DNA of 64,000 bases. It comes from Streptomyces canus. Its GTDB lineage: Bacteria; Actinomycetota; Actinomycetes; Streptomycetales; Streptomycetaceae. The stretch covers positions 6,386,001 through 6,450,000 of the forward strand of contig NZ_JAUSWW010000001.1 in NCBI RefSeq assembly GCF_030815415.1, given 5' to 3'. Shown one piece after another: positions 16,369 to 24,016 of this stretch. The notes beneath the pieces are model-generated. The model saw nothing but the letters and a program-made list of their open reading frames with translations. It did no database searches and had not been told where the DNA came from. Each line of letters begins with the position of its first letter. The stretch's first letter is position 1. The position numbers were made by a program, and so were the translations under genes.

Positions 16369-17198
16369 CCGGCGACCTCTCCCGCTTCTCCATCAACCAG
16401 ATGACGGTCAAGCAGCTGTCGATGCCGGAACTGGCCGACGCCTGCGGCCGGTTGGGCATCGTCAACGTCGGTCTGTGGCGGGAGCCCGTCCAGACGTACG
16501 GCCTGGAGGCGACGGCCAAGCTGGTCCGCGACGCGGGCCTGACCGTCACCACGCTGTGCCGTGGCGGCTTCTTCACGGCCATCGACGCGGGGGAGCGCGC
16601 CGCGGCCCTGGACGACAACCGCCGTGCCGTCGACGAGGCGGCGACGCTGGGCACGGACACGCTGGTGCTGGTCTCGGGCGGCCTGCCCGCCGGTTCGAAG
16701 GACCTGCACGGCGCCCGTGAACGCATCGCGGACGCGCTGTCGGTTCTCGGCCCGTACGCGGAGGAGCGCGGCGTGAAGCTGGCCATCGAGCCGCTCCACC
16801 CGATGTACGCCTCCGACCGCTGTGTGGTCTCCACGCTCACCCAGGCGCTGGACCTCGCGGAACGCTTCCCCGCCCACCAGGTCGGCGTCACGGTCGACAC
16901 GTACCACATCTGGTGGGACGACAACGCTCCCGCGCAGATCGCCCGCGCGGGCGCCTCCGGCCGCATCCACACCTTCCAGCTCGCCGACTGGACCACCCCG
17001 CTGCCCGAGGGTGTCCTCAACGGCCGCGGCCAGATCGGCGACGGCGCGATCGACATGCGCGAGTGGCAGGGCTACGTCGAGGCGGCCGGCTACACCGGCG
17101 CCATCGAGGTGGAGCTCTTCAACGACGAGCTGTGGGCCCGGGACGGGCGCGAGGTGCTGGCGGAGACGGCGGCGCGGTTCGTGGAGCACACGGCCTGA
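16365..17198 (+). CDS. sugar phosphate isomerase/epimerase (TIM barrel)
   Basis: This 277-residue xylose-isomerase-like TIM-barrel protein starts at GTG 16365, overlapping the upstream stop by 4 nt. Metal and substrate residues of the family are visible in LAIEPLHPMYAS (Glu, His), VGVTVDTYHIWWD (Asp, His) and TGAIEVELFND (Glu). It is the last gene of the operon and probably isomerises or dehydrates the keto-product of the dehydrogenase. It resembles but is not closely similar to the IolE-like protein at 37843. Confidence 0.87.
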   Translation: MTGDLSRFSINQMTVKQLSMPELADACGRLGIVNVGLWREPVQTYGLEATAKLVRDAGLTVTTLCRGGFFTAIDAGERAAALDDNRRAVDEAATLGTDTLVLVSGGLPAGSKDLHGARERIADALSVLGPYAEERGVKLAIEPLHPMYASDRCVVSTLTQALDLAERFPAHQVGVTVDTYHIWWDDNAPAQIARAGASGRIHTFQLADWTTPLPEGVLNGRGQIGDGAIDMREWQGYVEAAGYTGAIEVELFNDELWARDGREVLAETAARFVEHTA

Positions 17199-17240
17199 CC
17201 TGCGAAGGGGGGCGCCGGTAAAAATTTCTTGAGAAACCGT

Positions 17241-17270
17241 GCAACCCTCCCCGCACCTGGCGGGTCGTAC
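17241..17270 (+). promoter_or_regulatory. candidate ECF-type promoter with no gene behind it
   Basis: GCAACC (17241-17246) and GTCGTAC (17264-17270) are 17 nt apart, like actinobacterial ECF sigma promoters. Downstream there is no open frame before the strong terminator at 17340-17371, so a transcript of about 100 nt would result. It may be an orphan promoter left after gene loss or a small RNA gene. Confidence 0.35.
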
Positions 17271-17339
17271 TTGGCATCAGGACTTCTGGGGAGGGGATCT
17301 GGGGGGATCGCGGGGGTTCTGATACGGAGGGGAAAACCC

Positions 17340-17371
17340 GAGGGGGCCTGGTCGACGGACCAGGCCCCCTC
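17340..17371. terminator. strong hairpin terminator between convergent operons
   Basis: A perfect 14-bp stem, GAGGGGGCCTGGTC with GACCAGGCCCCCTC, closes on a 4-nt loop. It sits between the end of the three-gene sugar operon (plus strand) and the end of the ribose operon (minus strand, rbsD stop at 17405), and so can serve both. Confidence 0.9.
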
Positions 17372-17404
17372 GAAGTTTGTACGGCTGGAACGAAGCTCGT
17401 ACGG

Positions 17405-17803
17405 CTAGAAGAACACCCCGCAGCGCAGCAGCACGTTCGCGTACGGCCGTGCTTCGCCGGTTCTCACGACCAGCCGCGCCCGCGCCGACAGCTCCTTGAG
17501 CCGCTCGTGCGAGACGAACTCCAGGGCGCCGCCCTCGCCGAAGTACCCGTCCAGCAGCGTCGCCGCCGTCGGATTGGCGTCCCGTACCTCCGTCGCCGCC
17601 GTGGCCCCCTCCACGACCAGCTCGGCCAGCAGCCCGTCCACCACCTCGGCGAACGACGGCACCCCGGCCCGGAAGGCGAGGTCGACGACCCGGGGGCCGT
17701 CCGGTATCGGCATGCCGGCGTCACAGACCAGCACCCCGTCACCGTGCCCCAGCTCGGCGAGCGCGCCGGAGAGATGACGGTTCAGGATTCCCGCCTTCTT
17801 CAC
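17405..17803 (-). CDS. rbsD: D-ribose pyranase
   Basis: This 132-residue protein matches RbsD throughout: MKKAGILNRHLSGALAELGH at the N-terminus with the catalytic His, VLVCDAGMPIP, and the C-terminal RTGEARPYANVLLRCGV loop. It interconverts the pyranose and furanose forms of ribose so that ribokinase can act. Its ATG overlaps the rbsK stop (ATGA), making it the last gene of the ribose operon. Confidence 0.95.
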   Translation of the reverse strand: MKKAGILNRHLSGALAELGHGDGVLVCDAGMPIPDGPRVVDLAFRAGVPSFAEVVDGLLAELVVEGATAATEVRDANPTAATLLDGYFGEGGALEFVSHERLKELSARARLVVRTGEARPYANVLLRCGVFF

Positions 17804-18702
17804 AGCGCGTCGACCTCCGCAGCGGTCGGGAAGGACGCCTGGGCGCCCTCCTTCGTGACGGCGGCCGCGCCCACCCGCGCCGCGTACGCCGCGGCCTCGG
17901 CCAGCGAGGCACCGGCACCGAGCCGGTACGCCAGCGCCGCCGTGAACGCGTCGCCCGCGCCGGTCGTGTCCACCGCGTCCACCTTGACCGGCGCCACCCG
18001 GGCCACGCCCTCCTTGGAGGCCACCAGAGCCCCCTGCGACCCCAGCGTCACCACCACCGACCGCGGCCCCTTCGCCAGCAGGATCCGTGCCCAGTCCTCC
18101 GGCTCGTCCCCGACCCGGGAGTCACCGAGGATGACCTTCGCCTCGTGCTCGTTGACGATCAGCGGATCGCAGGCGGCCAGCACCTCCGTCGGCAGCGGCC
18201 GCGGCGGCGACGGGTTCAGCACGAAACGGCTGTCCGGCGCCAGATTCCGTACGACCTCCACGACCGTCTCCAGCGGGATCTCCAGCTGCACGGAGACCAC
18301 CCGCGAGGCGTGGAAGAGGCTGACCGCGGCCCGTACGTCCTGAGGCGTCAGCCGCCCGTTGGCACCCGGCGAGACCACGATGCTGTTGTCGCCCGACGGG
18401 TCCACCGTGATCAGCGCGACCCCCGTCGGCGCACCGCCGACGAGAACGCCCACCGTGTCGACCCCGGACGAGCGCTGCGAGTCCAGCAGCAGCCGGCCGT
18501 ACGCGTCGTCGCCGACCCGGGCCAGCAGGGCCGTACGGGCGCCGAGGCGGGCGGCCGCGACTGCCTGGTTCGCGCCCTTGCCGCCCGGGTGGACGGCCAG
18601 GTCGGAGCCGAGCACGGTCTCACCGGCGCCCGGCCGGCGCTCGACCCCGATCACCAGGTCGGCGTTGGCCGACCCTACGACCAGGAGGTCGTAGTCGTAC
18701 AT
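17800..18702 (-). CDS. rbsK: ribokinase
   Basis: This PfkB-family kinase of 300 residues phosphorylates ribose to ribose-5-phosphate. The N-terminus has VVGSANADLVIG, the first PfkB signature is GGKGANQAVAAARLGA and the second is DTTGAGDAFTAALAYRLG, with the catalytic Asp in GAGD. The ATG at 18702 follows GGGAG by 8 nt; an in-frame ATG at 18747 is less likely. The gene lies 69 nt after the permease/binding-protein fusion and overlaps rbsD. Confidence 0.93.
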   Translation of the reverse strand: MYDYDLLVVGSANADLVIGVERRPGAGETVLGSDLAVHPGGKGANQAVAAARLGARTALLARVGDDAYGRLLLDSQRSSGVDTVGVLVGGAPTGVALITVDPSGDNSIVVSPGANGRLTPQDVRAAVSLFHASRVVSVQLEIPLETVVEVVRNLAPDSRFVLNPSPPRPLPTEVLAACDPLIVNEHEAKVILGDSRVGDEPEDWARILLAKGPRSVVVTLGSQGALVASKEGVARVAPVKVDAVDTTGAGDAFTAALAYRLGAGASLAEAAAYAARVGAAAVTKEGAQASFPTAAEVDAL

Positions 18703-18771
18703 GAAGTTGCTCCCCTGGTAAGTGATTTCGGGCGGGCGGTCCCCCATGGGAGAACCGCCCGCCCTGTGGTC

Positions 18772-20721
18772 TCAGCCCGTGAACCCGGCCACGTTCTCCT
18801 CCGTGACCACCTTCACCGGCACCATCACCGACTTCGCGACCTTCTCACCCTCGGCGGCCTTCACCGCGTTCCGCACGGCGATCCTGCCGAGTTCGGACGG
18901 CTGCTGCGCCACGGATGCGTACAGCGTGCCTGCCTTGACGGCCTTGAGACCGTCGTCGGTTCCGTCGAAGCCGATGACCTGCACGGACTTTCCTGCCTTG
19001 GAACCGAGCGCCTTGATCGCGCCGAGCGCCATCTCGTCGTTCTCCGCGAAGACACCGGAGACGTCCGGGTTGGCCTGCAGCAGGTTGGTCATGACGTCCA
19101 GGCCCTTGGTGCGGTCCCAGTCGGCCGGCTGCTTGGCGACGACCTCGATACCCGGGTAGGCCTTCAGCCCCTCGGCGAAACCGGCGCCGCGCTCCCGGCT
19201 GGCGGAGGTGCCGGCCTGGCCCTGGAGGATCACGATCTTTCCCTTGCCGCCCAGCTTCTCGGCGAGCGACTTGGCGGCGAGCTTGCCGCCGGTGGTGTTG
19301 TCGGAGGCGACGAGCGCGGCGGTGGTCGCGTTGTTGACCGCGCGGTCGACGGCCACCAGCGGGATGTCCGCCTTGTTGACGGCCTTCGCCGCCGGGGTCA
19401 CCGCGTCGGAGTCCACCGGGTTGACGATGATCGTGCCGAGTCCCGAACTGGTGAAGTTCTCCAGCTGGTTGGCCTGTTGTGAGGCGTCGTTCTGCGCGTC
19501 CGTGACGGTCAGGTCCACGCCCAGCTTCTTCGCCTCGGCCTGCGCGCCGGCGCGGATCGACACGAAGAACGGGTTGTTGAGCGTCGAGAGGGACAGCCCG
19601 ATCCGCTGCGACTTCCCCGCGTCCGAGGAACCGCTGTGCAGGAAGGAGGTGGCGCCGACGATCGCCGCCGCGACCACGGCGGCGAGCAGGTAGGTCGCCG
19701 CCTGCCTGCCCTTGTTGCCGGTCCCGCTCGCCGTCACCGGGGTCGCCCCGGCCTTGCGGCGCACGGTGTCGAGGAGCACGGCGAGCGCGATCACCACACC
19801 GATGACGACCTGTTGCCAGAACGCCGAGACGGACAGCAGGTTGAGCCCGTTGCGCAGCACCGCGAGGATCAGCGCACCGATCAGCGTGCCGGACGCCTTG
19901 CCCGTGCCACCGGCCAGCGAGGCACCGCCGATGACGACCGCGGCGATCGCGTCGAGCTCGTAGCCCTGCGCGGCCTGCGGCTGCGCGGAGGAGAGCCGGG
20001 AGGCGAGCACGATGCCCGCGGCGGCGGCGAACAGTCCGGAGAAGGCGTAGATCGCGAGCTTCTGCCTCTGCACCCGCAGACCGGAGAGCCGGGCCGCCTC
20101 CTCGTTGCCGCCGATCGCGTACATCGAGCGGCCGATGTACGTCCGGCCCAGCACGAACGCGGTGATGAGGCCCATGGCGACCATCACGAGCACCGGCACC
20201 GGCAGCCAGCCGCCGAGCGTGTCACCGAGGTGCGAGACCGAGTCGGGGAAGGCGATGGGGGAGCCCTGCGAGATCACCAGGGACAGACCGCGGGCCACCG
20301 ACAGCATGGCGAGCGTCGCGATGAACGGCGGCAGCTTCCCGTACGAGATGAGGAAGCCGTTGACCAGGCCGCACGCTATGCCGGTCGCGACGGCGAGCAG
20401 CACCGCCAGGAAGACCGGCACGCCCTCCGACGTCGCGCTCCAGGCGAGGACGGTGGCGGAGAGGGCGGCGACCGAGCCGACCGACAGGTCGATGCCCGCC
20501 GAGACGATCACGAAGGTCACACCGAAGGCGAGGATGGCGGTCACGGCCGCCTGGACGCCGACGTTGAGCAGGTTGTCCGTCGTCAGGAAGTCGCCGGACA
20601 GTGCCGACATCGCGATGACGAGGACGATCAGCGCGGTGAGCGCGCCGTTGTCGAGGAGCAGGCGGCGAAGCCCCGAGGCGCCACTCGCGCCCGTCGTGCT
20701 CTTGAGCGTGTCAGTGGCCAC
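18772..20721 (-). CDS. ribose ABC transporter permease fused to its substrate-binding protein (RbsC-RbsB)
   Basis: This single 649-residue chain has two parts. Residues about 1-330 are an RbsC-type permease with eight to ten helices (GVTFVIVSAGIDLSVGSVAA, YAIGGNEEAARLSGL, AVVIGGASLAGGTG). After a short linker and one further hydrophobic helix (residues about 340-360), residues about 370-649 are a complete RbsB periplasmic-binding domain (IGLSLSTLNNPFF, NPVDSDAVTPAAKAVN, ENDEMALGAIKALGSK). The binding domain is thus tethered to the outer membrane face instead of being a free lipoprotein. The gene starts 11 nt before the rbsA stop. Such fusions occur in some actinobacterial sugar transporters. 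Confidence 0.93.
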   Translation of the reverse strand: MATDTLKSTTGASGASGLRRLLLDNGALTALIVLVIAMSALSGDFLTTDNLLNVGVQAAVTAILAFGVTFVIVSAGIDLSVGSVAALSATVLAWSATSEGVPVFLAVLLAVATGIACGLVNGFLISYGKLPPFIATLAMLSVARGLSLVISQGSPIAFPDSVSHLGDTLGGWLPVPVLVMVAMGLITAFVLGRTYIGRSMYAIGGNEEAARLSGLRVQRQKLAIYAFSGLFAAAAGIVLASRLSSAQPQAAQGYELDAIAAVVIGGASLAGGTGKASGTLIGALILAVLRNGLNLLSVSAFWQQVVIGVVIALAVLLDTVRRKAGATPVTASGTGNKGRQAATYLLAAVVAAAIVGATSFLHSGSSDAGKSQRIGLSLSTLNNPFFVSIRAGAQAEAKKLGVDLTVTDAQNDASQQANQLENFTSSGLGTIIVNPVDSDAVTPAAKAVNKADIPLVAVDRAVNNATTAALVASDNTTGGKLAAKSLAEKLGGKGKIVILQGQAGTSASRERGAGFAEGLKAYPGIEVVAKQPADWDRTKGLDVMTNLLQANPDVSGVFAENDEMALGAIKALGSKAGKSVQVIGFDGTDDGLKAVKAGTLYASVAQQPSELGRIAVRNAVKAAEGEKVAKSVMVPVKVVTEENVAGFTG

Positions 20722-22240
20722 GGGTGGCCTCCGTTTCGGTCTTCTCGTTCGGGGGGTTGCTGACGGCGAGGGCCATCACGGCGTCCTGCGAGGCCTCGGC
20801 GGCGGAGAGTTCACCGGCGATCCGGCCCTGGGCCATGACCAGGACCCGGTCGCTCATGCCGAGCACCTCGGGCAGATCGCTGGAGATCATGAGGACGGCG
20901 GCGCCCGCGGCCGTCAGTTCGTTGATGAGCTGGTAGATCTCGACCTTGGCGCCGACGTCGATCCCGCGCGTCGGCTCGTCGAGGATCAGCACCTTGGTGT
21001 CGGCGAGCAGCCACTTGCCGATGACGACCTTCTGCTGGTTGCCGCCGGAGAGCGTGCGCACATGCTGCTGGAGCCCGGCCATCCGGACGCCCAGCTGCTC
21101 GGCGATCCGGGCGGCGGCCTCCCGCTGGCCCTTGAGATCGACGAGCCCCGCGCGCGTGGCCGAACGCAGCGTCACCAGCCCGAGGTTCTCCTCCACGGAC
21201 GCGTCCAGGACGAGCCCCTGGCCCTTGCGGTCCTCGGGGATCAGCCCGATGCCGGCGGCCATGGCGGAGTTGACGTCGTGCCGCTTCAGGGGCGCTCCGG
21301 AAACCTTCACGGCGCCCTTGTCGTACGGGTCCGCGCCGAACACGGCCCGCACGACCTCGGTACGGCCGGCCCCGACGAGCCCGGCGATGCCGACGACCTC
21401 ACCGGCGTGCACCTCGAAGGTGACGTCGCGGAAGGCCCCGTCGCGGGTGAGCCCCTCGACGGTGAGCAGCGCGGCGCCCTTCTCAGGCTGTTCGCGCGGG
21501 TACTGCTGCTCGATCGAGCGGCCCACCATGAGGCGTACGAGCTCGTCCTCGGGGGTGTCGGCGGGGACCTGCCCGACGGACCTGCCGTCGCGGATGACGG
21601 TGACGCGGTCGCCGAGGGCGGCGATCTCCTCGAGATGGTGGGTGATGAACACGATGCCCACGCCGTCCTCGCGGAGCTTGCGCACGATGGCGAAGAGCTT
21701 CTCGACCTCCTCGGAGGTGAGCACGGCGGTCGGCTCGTCCATGATCAGCACGCGCGTGTCCAGACTCAGCGCCTTGGCGATCTCGACCATCTGGAGGCGG
21801 GCGATGCCGAGTTCGCGCACGCGTGCGCGGGGCGAGACATTGACGCCCACGCGCGCGAGGAGGACCTCGGCGTCGGCCTCCATCCTCTTCCGGTCGATCA
21901 TGCCGAAGCGGCGCGGCTGGCGGCCCAGGAAGATGTTCTCGGCGACCGTGAGGTCGGGCACGAGGTTGAACTCCTGGTAGATGGTGGCGATCCCGAGGCG
22001 CTCGGAGTCCTGCGCGCCATGGATGCGCACCTCCTTGCCACCGGCCAGGATCCGCCCGCCGTCCGGGGTGTAGGCGCCGGAGAGCATCTTGATGAGGGTG
22101 CTCTTGCCCGCGCCGTTCTCACCGAGGAGGACGTGCACCTCACCGCGGCGCAGATCGAAGTCGACGCCGTCCAGCGCGACCACACCGGGGAAGGTCTTCC
22201 TGATGCCCTCGATGCGCAGCAACTCGTCCTGGTTGCTCAC
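20711..22240 (-). CDS. rbsA: ribose ABC transporter, duplicated ATP-binding subunit
   Basis: This 509-residue protein has two ATPase domains. The N-terminal domain has Walker A GENGAGKSTL and the signature/Walker B pair near LQMVEIAKALSLDTRVLIMD. The C-terminal domain has a degenerate Walker A region (GLVGAGRTE) and LSGGNQQKVVIGKWL with VLILDEPTRGIDVG, as in RbsA/MglA. It drives import through the RbsC part of the downstream fusion. The GTG at 22240 follows AGGAG by 6 nt and overlaps the rbsR stop (GTGA). Confidence 0.95.
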   Translation of the reverse strand: MSNQDELLRIEGIRKTFPGVVALDGVDFDLRRGEVHVLLGENGAGKSTLIKMLSGAYTPDGGRILAGGKEVRIHGAQDSERLGIATIYQEFNLVPDLTVAENIFLGRQPRRFGMIDRKRMEADAEVLLARVGVNVSPRARVRELGIARLQMVEIAKALSLDTRVLIMDEPTAVLTSEEVEKLFAIVRKLREDGVGIVFITHHLEEIAALGDRVTVIRDGRSVGQVPADTPEDELVRLMVGRSIEQQYPREQPEKGAALLTVEGLTRDGAFRDVTFEVHAGEVVGIAGLVGAGRTEVVRAVFGADPYDKGAVKVSGAPLKRHDVNSAMAAGIGLIPEDRKGQGLVLDASVEENLGLVTLRSATRAGLVDLKGQREAAARIAEQLGVRMAGLQQHVRTLSGGNQQKVVIGKWLLADTKVLILDEPTRGIDVGAKVEIYQLINELTAAGAAVLMISSDLPEVLGMSDRVLVMAQGRIAGELSAAEASQDAVMALAVSNPPNEKTETEATRGH

Positions 22241-23274
22241 GACTGGCTCCTGTTCTGTGCGGGTGCCGACTCGGGGGAAGCCGGCTGCTCGCCGCACGAG
22301 CGGCGTACGACGAGACGGGCGGGGAGGGTGACGGACTGCGGGGGCCGTCCCTCGATGCGGTCGACGAGCGCGCGCACGGCGGCACGGCCCAGCTCGCCCG
22401 TGGGCTGGGCGACCGCGGTGATCGGCGGATCGGTGTGCACGAACCACGGGATGTCGTCGAACGCGGCGAGCGCGATGTCCTGCGGAATCCGCAGCCCACG
22501 CGCGCGTACGGCGTCCAGGGCGCCGAGCGCCATCAGGTTGTCGGCCGCGAACACGACCTCGGGCGGCTCGGGCAGATCGAGGAAGCCCTCGGTGACCCGG
22601 CGCCCGCTCTCGGCCTGGAAGTCGCCCTGTCCTGTGTAGGCGTCGGGGAGTTCGAGACCGTGGGCCTGGAGTGCTTCCCTGAAGGCCTCCACACGCTCGC
22701 GACCGGTGGTGGTGGCGGCGGGCCCCGCGATGATGGCGAGCCGCCGGTGTCCGAGCGCGTGCAGATGCGCGACGAGATCACGCACGGCGCCCCGCCCGTC
22801 GGACCGTACGACGGGCACGTCGACGCCGGGGATCCACCGGTCCACGAAGACCATCGGGGTCCCCCCGCGCGCGGCGTCCAGCATCAGCGGGGAGCCGCCG
22901 TCGGTGGGGGAGACGAGGAGGCCGTCGATACGGCGGTCCAGCAGGGTCCGTACGTGGTGGTCCTGGAGGTCGGGCCGCTCGTCGGCGTTGCCGATGATGA
23001 CGCTGTACCCCAGCGTGCGGGCCTCCTCCTCGACGGAGCGGGCCAGCTCGGTGAAGTACGGGTTCATCACGTCGCTGATGACCAGGCCGAGGGTGCGGGT
23101 CTGGTCGGTGCGCAGCGAACGGGCGACGGCGTTCGGGCGGTAGCCCAGCGCATCGACGGCGGCCAGTACACGGGTGCGTGCGTCGTCGCTGACCGACGGG
23201 TGGTCGTTCAGGACGCGCGAGACCGTGGCGACGGAGACCCCCGCCTCGGCAGCGACATCCTTGATGCTCGCCAT
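22237..23274 (-). CDS. rbsR: LacI-family repressor of the ribose operon
   Basis: This 345-residue LacI regulator has the HTH SIKDVAAEAGVSVATVSRVL, the hinge LGYRPNAVARSLRT, and an effector domain with GLVISDVMNPYF, VFAADNLMALGALD and ALAAFDDIPWF. It is the first gene of the operon and overlaps rbsA. Two identical palindromes at 23293-23306 and 23325-23338, just upstream of its start, are its likely operators, so it would repress itself with the transporter and kinase genes until ribose or a derivative binds. Confidence 0.93.
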   Translation of the reverse strand: MASIKDVAAEAGVSVATVSRVLNDHPSVSDDARTRVLAAVDALGYRPNAVARSLRTDQTRTLGLVISDVMNPYFTELARSVEEEARTLGYSVIIGNADERPDLQDHHVRTLLDRRIDGLLVSPTDGGSPLMLDAARGGTPMVFVDRWIPGVDVPVVRSDGRGAVRDLVAHLHALGHRRLAIIAGPAATTTGRERVEAFREALQAHGLELPDAYTGQGDFQAESGRRVTEGFLDLPEPPEVVFAADNLMALGALDAVRARGLRIPQDIALAAFDDIPWFVHTDPPITAVAQPTGELGRAAVRALVDRIEGRPPQSVTLPARLVVRRSCGEQPASPESAPAQNRSQS

Positions 23275-23292
23275 CGCCGCTCCACCTCCTCG

Positions 23293-23338
23293 TGGAATCG
23301 ATTACATCGACGTATGCAGAGGATTGGAATCGATTACA
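23293..23338. promoter_or_regulatory. paired RbsR operators
   Basis: TGGAATCGATTACA occurs twice, at 23293-23306 and 23325-23338, with the centres 32 bp (about three helical turns) apart. The core AATCGATT is a perfect palindrome of LacI/PurR type. The pair lies between rbsR (start 23274) and the divergent cupin gene (start 23482), suggesting cooperative binding and control of the ribose operon. Confidence 0.85.
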
Positions 23339-23481
23339 CGCGGGTTATCAAGCCCCTCCCGGCATCCCGAGATCCGATCGTGATGATCGGCGCTCAGATG
23401 TGCCGCGGCCGCGGGAGTGCCACCCTGGAGGTACGGACTGATCTCACCGGGGCCCTCGCGAGGGCCGGAGACGGAGGAGTC

Positions 23482-23847
23482 ATGACGTCGGCGACACGGA
23501 ACGACGTCCCCGTGGCCATCGAAGGCAACGGGGTCGAACTGCGCACGATGCCCATCGGCGGCGGCATGTCCGTCGGCTACATCCACCTCCCGCAGGGCGC
23601 GGACATGGGCCCCGCCTTCAAGGGCCTGACCGGCGACGCCTGCCAGTGCCCCCACTGGGGCTACCTCCTCAAGGGAAAGCTCCGGATGCGCACGGCCACG
23701 GGCTCGGAGACCTACGAGGCGGGCCAGGCGTACTACTGGGCCCCCGGCCATGTCCCGGAGGCGCTGGAGGACTGCGACTTCGTGGAGTTCTCCCCGACGG
23801 AGGACTTCGAACCGGTGATCACCCACGTGCAGTCCCAGTCCGCCTGA
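23482..23847 (+). CDS. small cupin-domain protein
   Basis: This 121-residue protein starts at ATG 23482, seven bases past GGAGGA. It has the single-domain cupin pattern, with ACQCPHWGYLLKGKLRM as cupin motif 1 and GQAYYWAPGHVPEAL as motif 2. Histidines in both positions suggest a metal site. Several Cys/His residues in CQCPH are unusual. The function is unknown. It is divergent from rbsR, but nothing else links it to ribose use. Confidence 0.8.
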   Translation: MTSATRNDVPVAIEGNGVELRTMPIGGGMSVGYIHLPQGADMGPAFKGLTGDACQCPHWGYLLKGKLRMRTATGSETYEAGQAYYWAPGHVPEALEDCDFVEFSPTEDFEPVITHVQSQSA

Positions 23848-23872
23848 CCGCTGACGCCCCCACTGTCACAGG

Positions 23873-23948
23873 CCCCCGGTACCGTCGGATCATGGCTCAG
23901 GGGCTCGCCGTACTCGAAGGCGTACTGGAGCGGATCACATGCCTTTGA
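23873..23948 (+). pseudogene. truncated duplicate of the recD2 promoter and 5' end
   Basis: The 18 bases at 23877-23894, ending in an ATG, recur exactly at 24002-24019, where they end in the recD2 start codon (spacing 125 bp). After the first ATG (23892) the frame encodes MAQGLAVLEGVLERITCL and stops at 23948. The helicase itself reads LATLEGVLERITYANEENG. The upstream copy is thus a short remnant of a tandem duplication of the helicase 5' region. Confidence 0.8.
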
Positions 23949-24016
23949 CAAGTCGGTGATCGGGCTGAACGGCGGGAGCTGCTCCCGCTGTCAGACCTGG
24001 CCGGTACCGTCGGATC

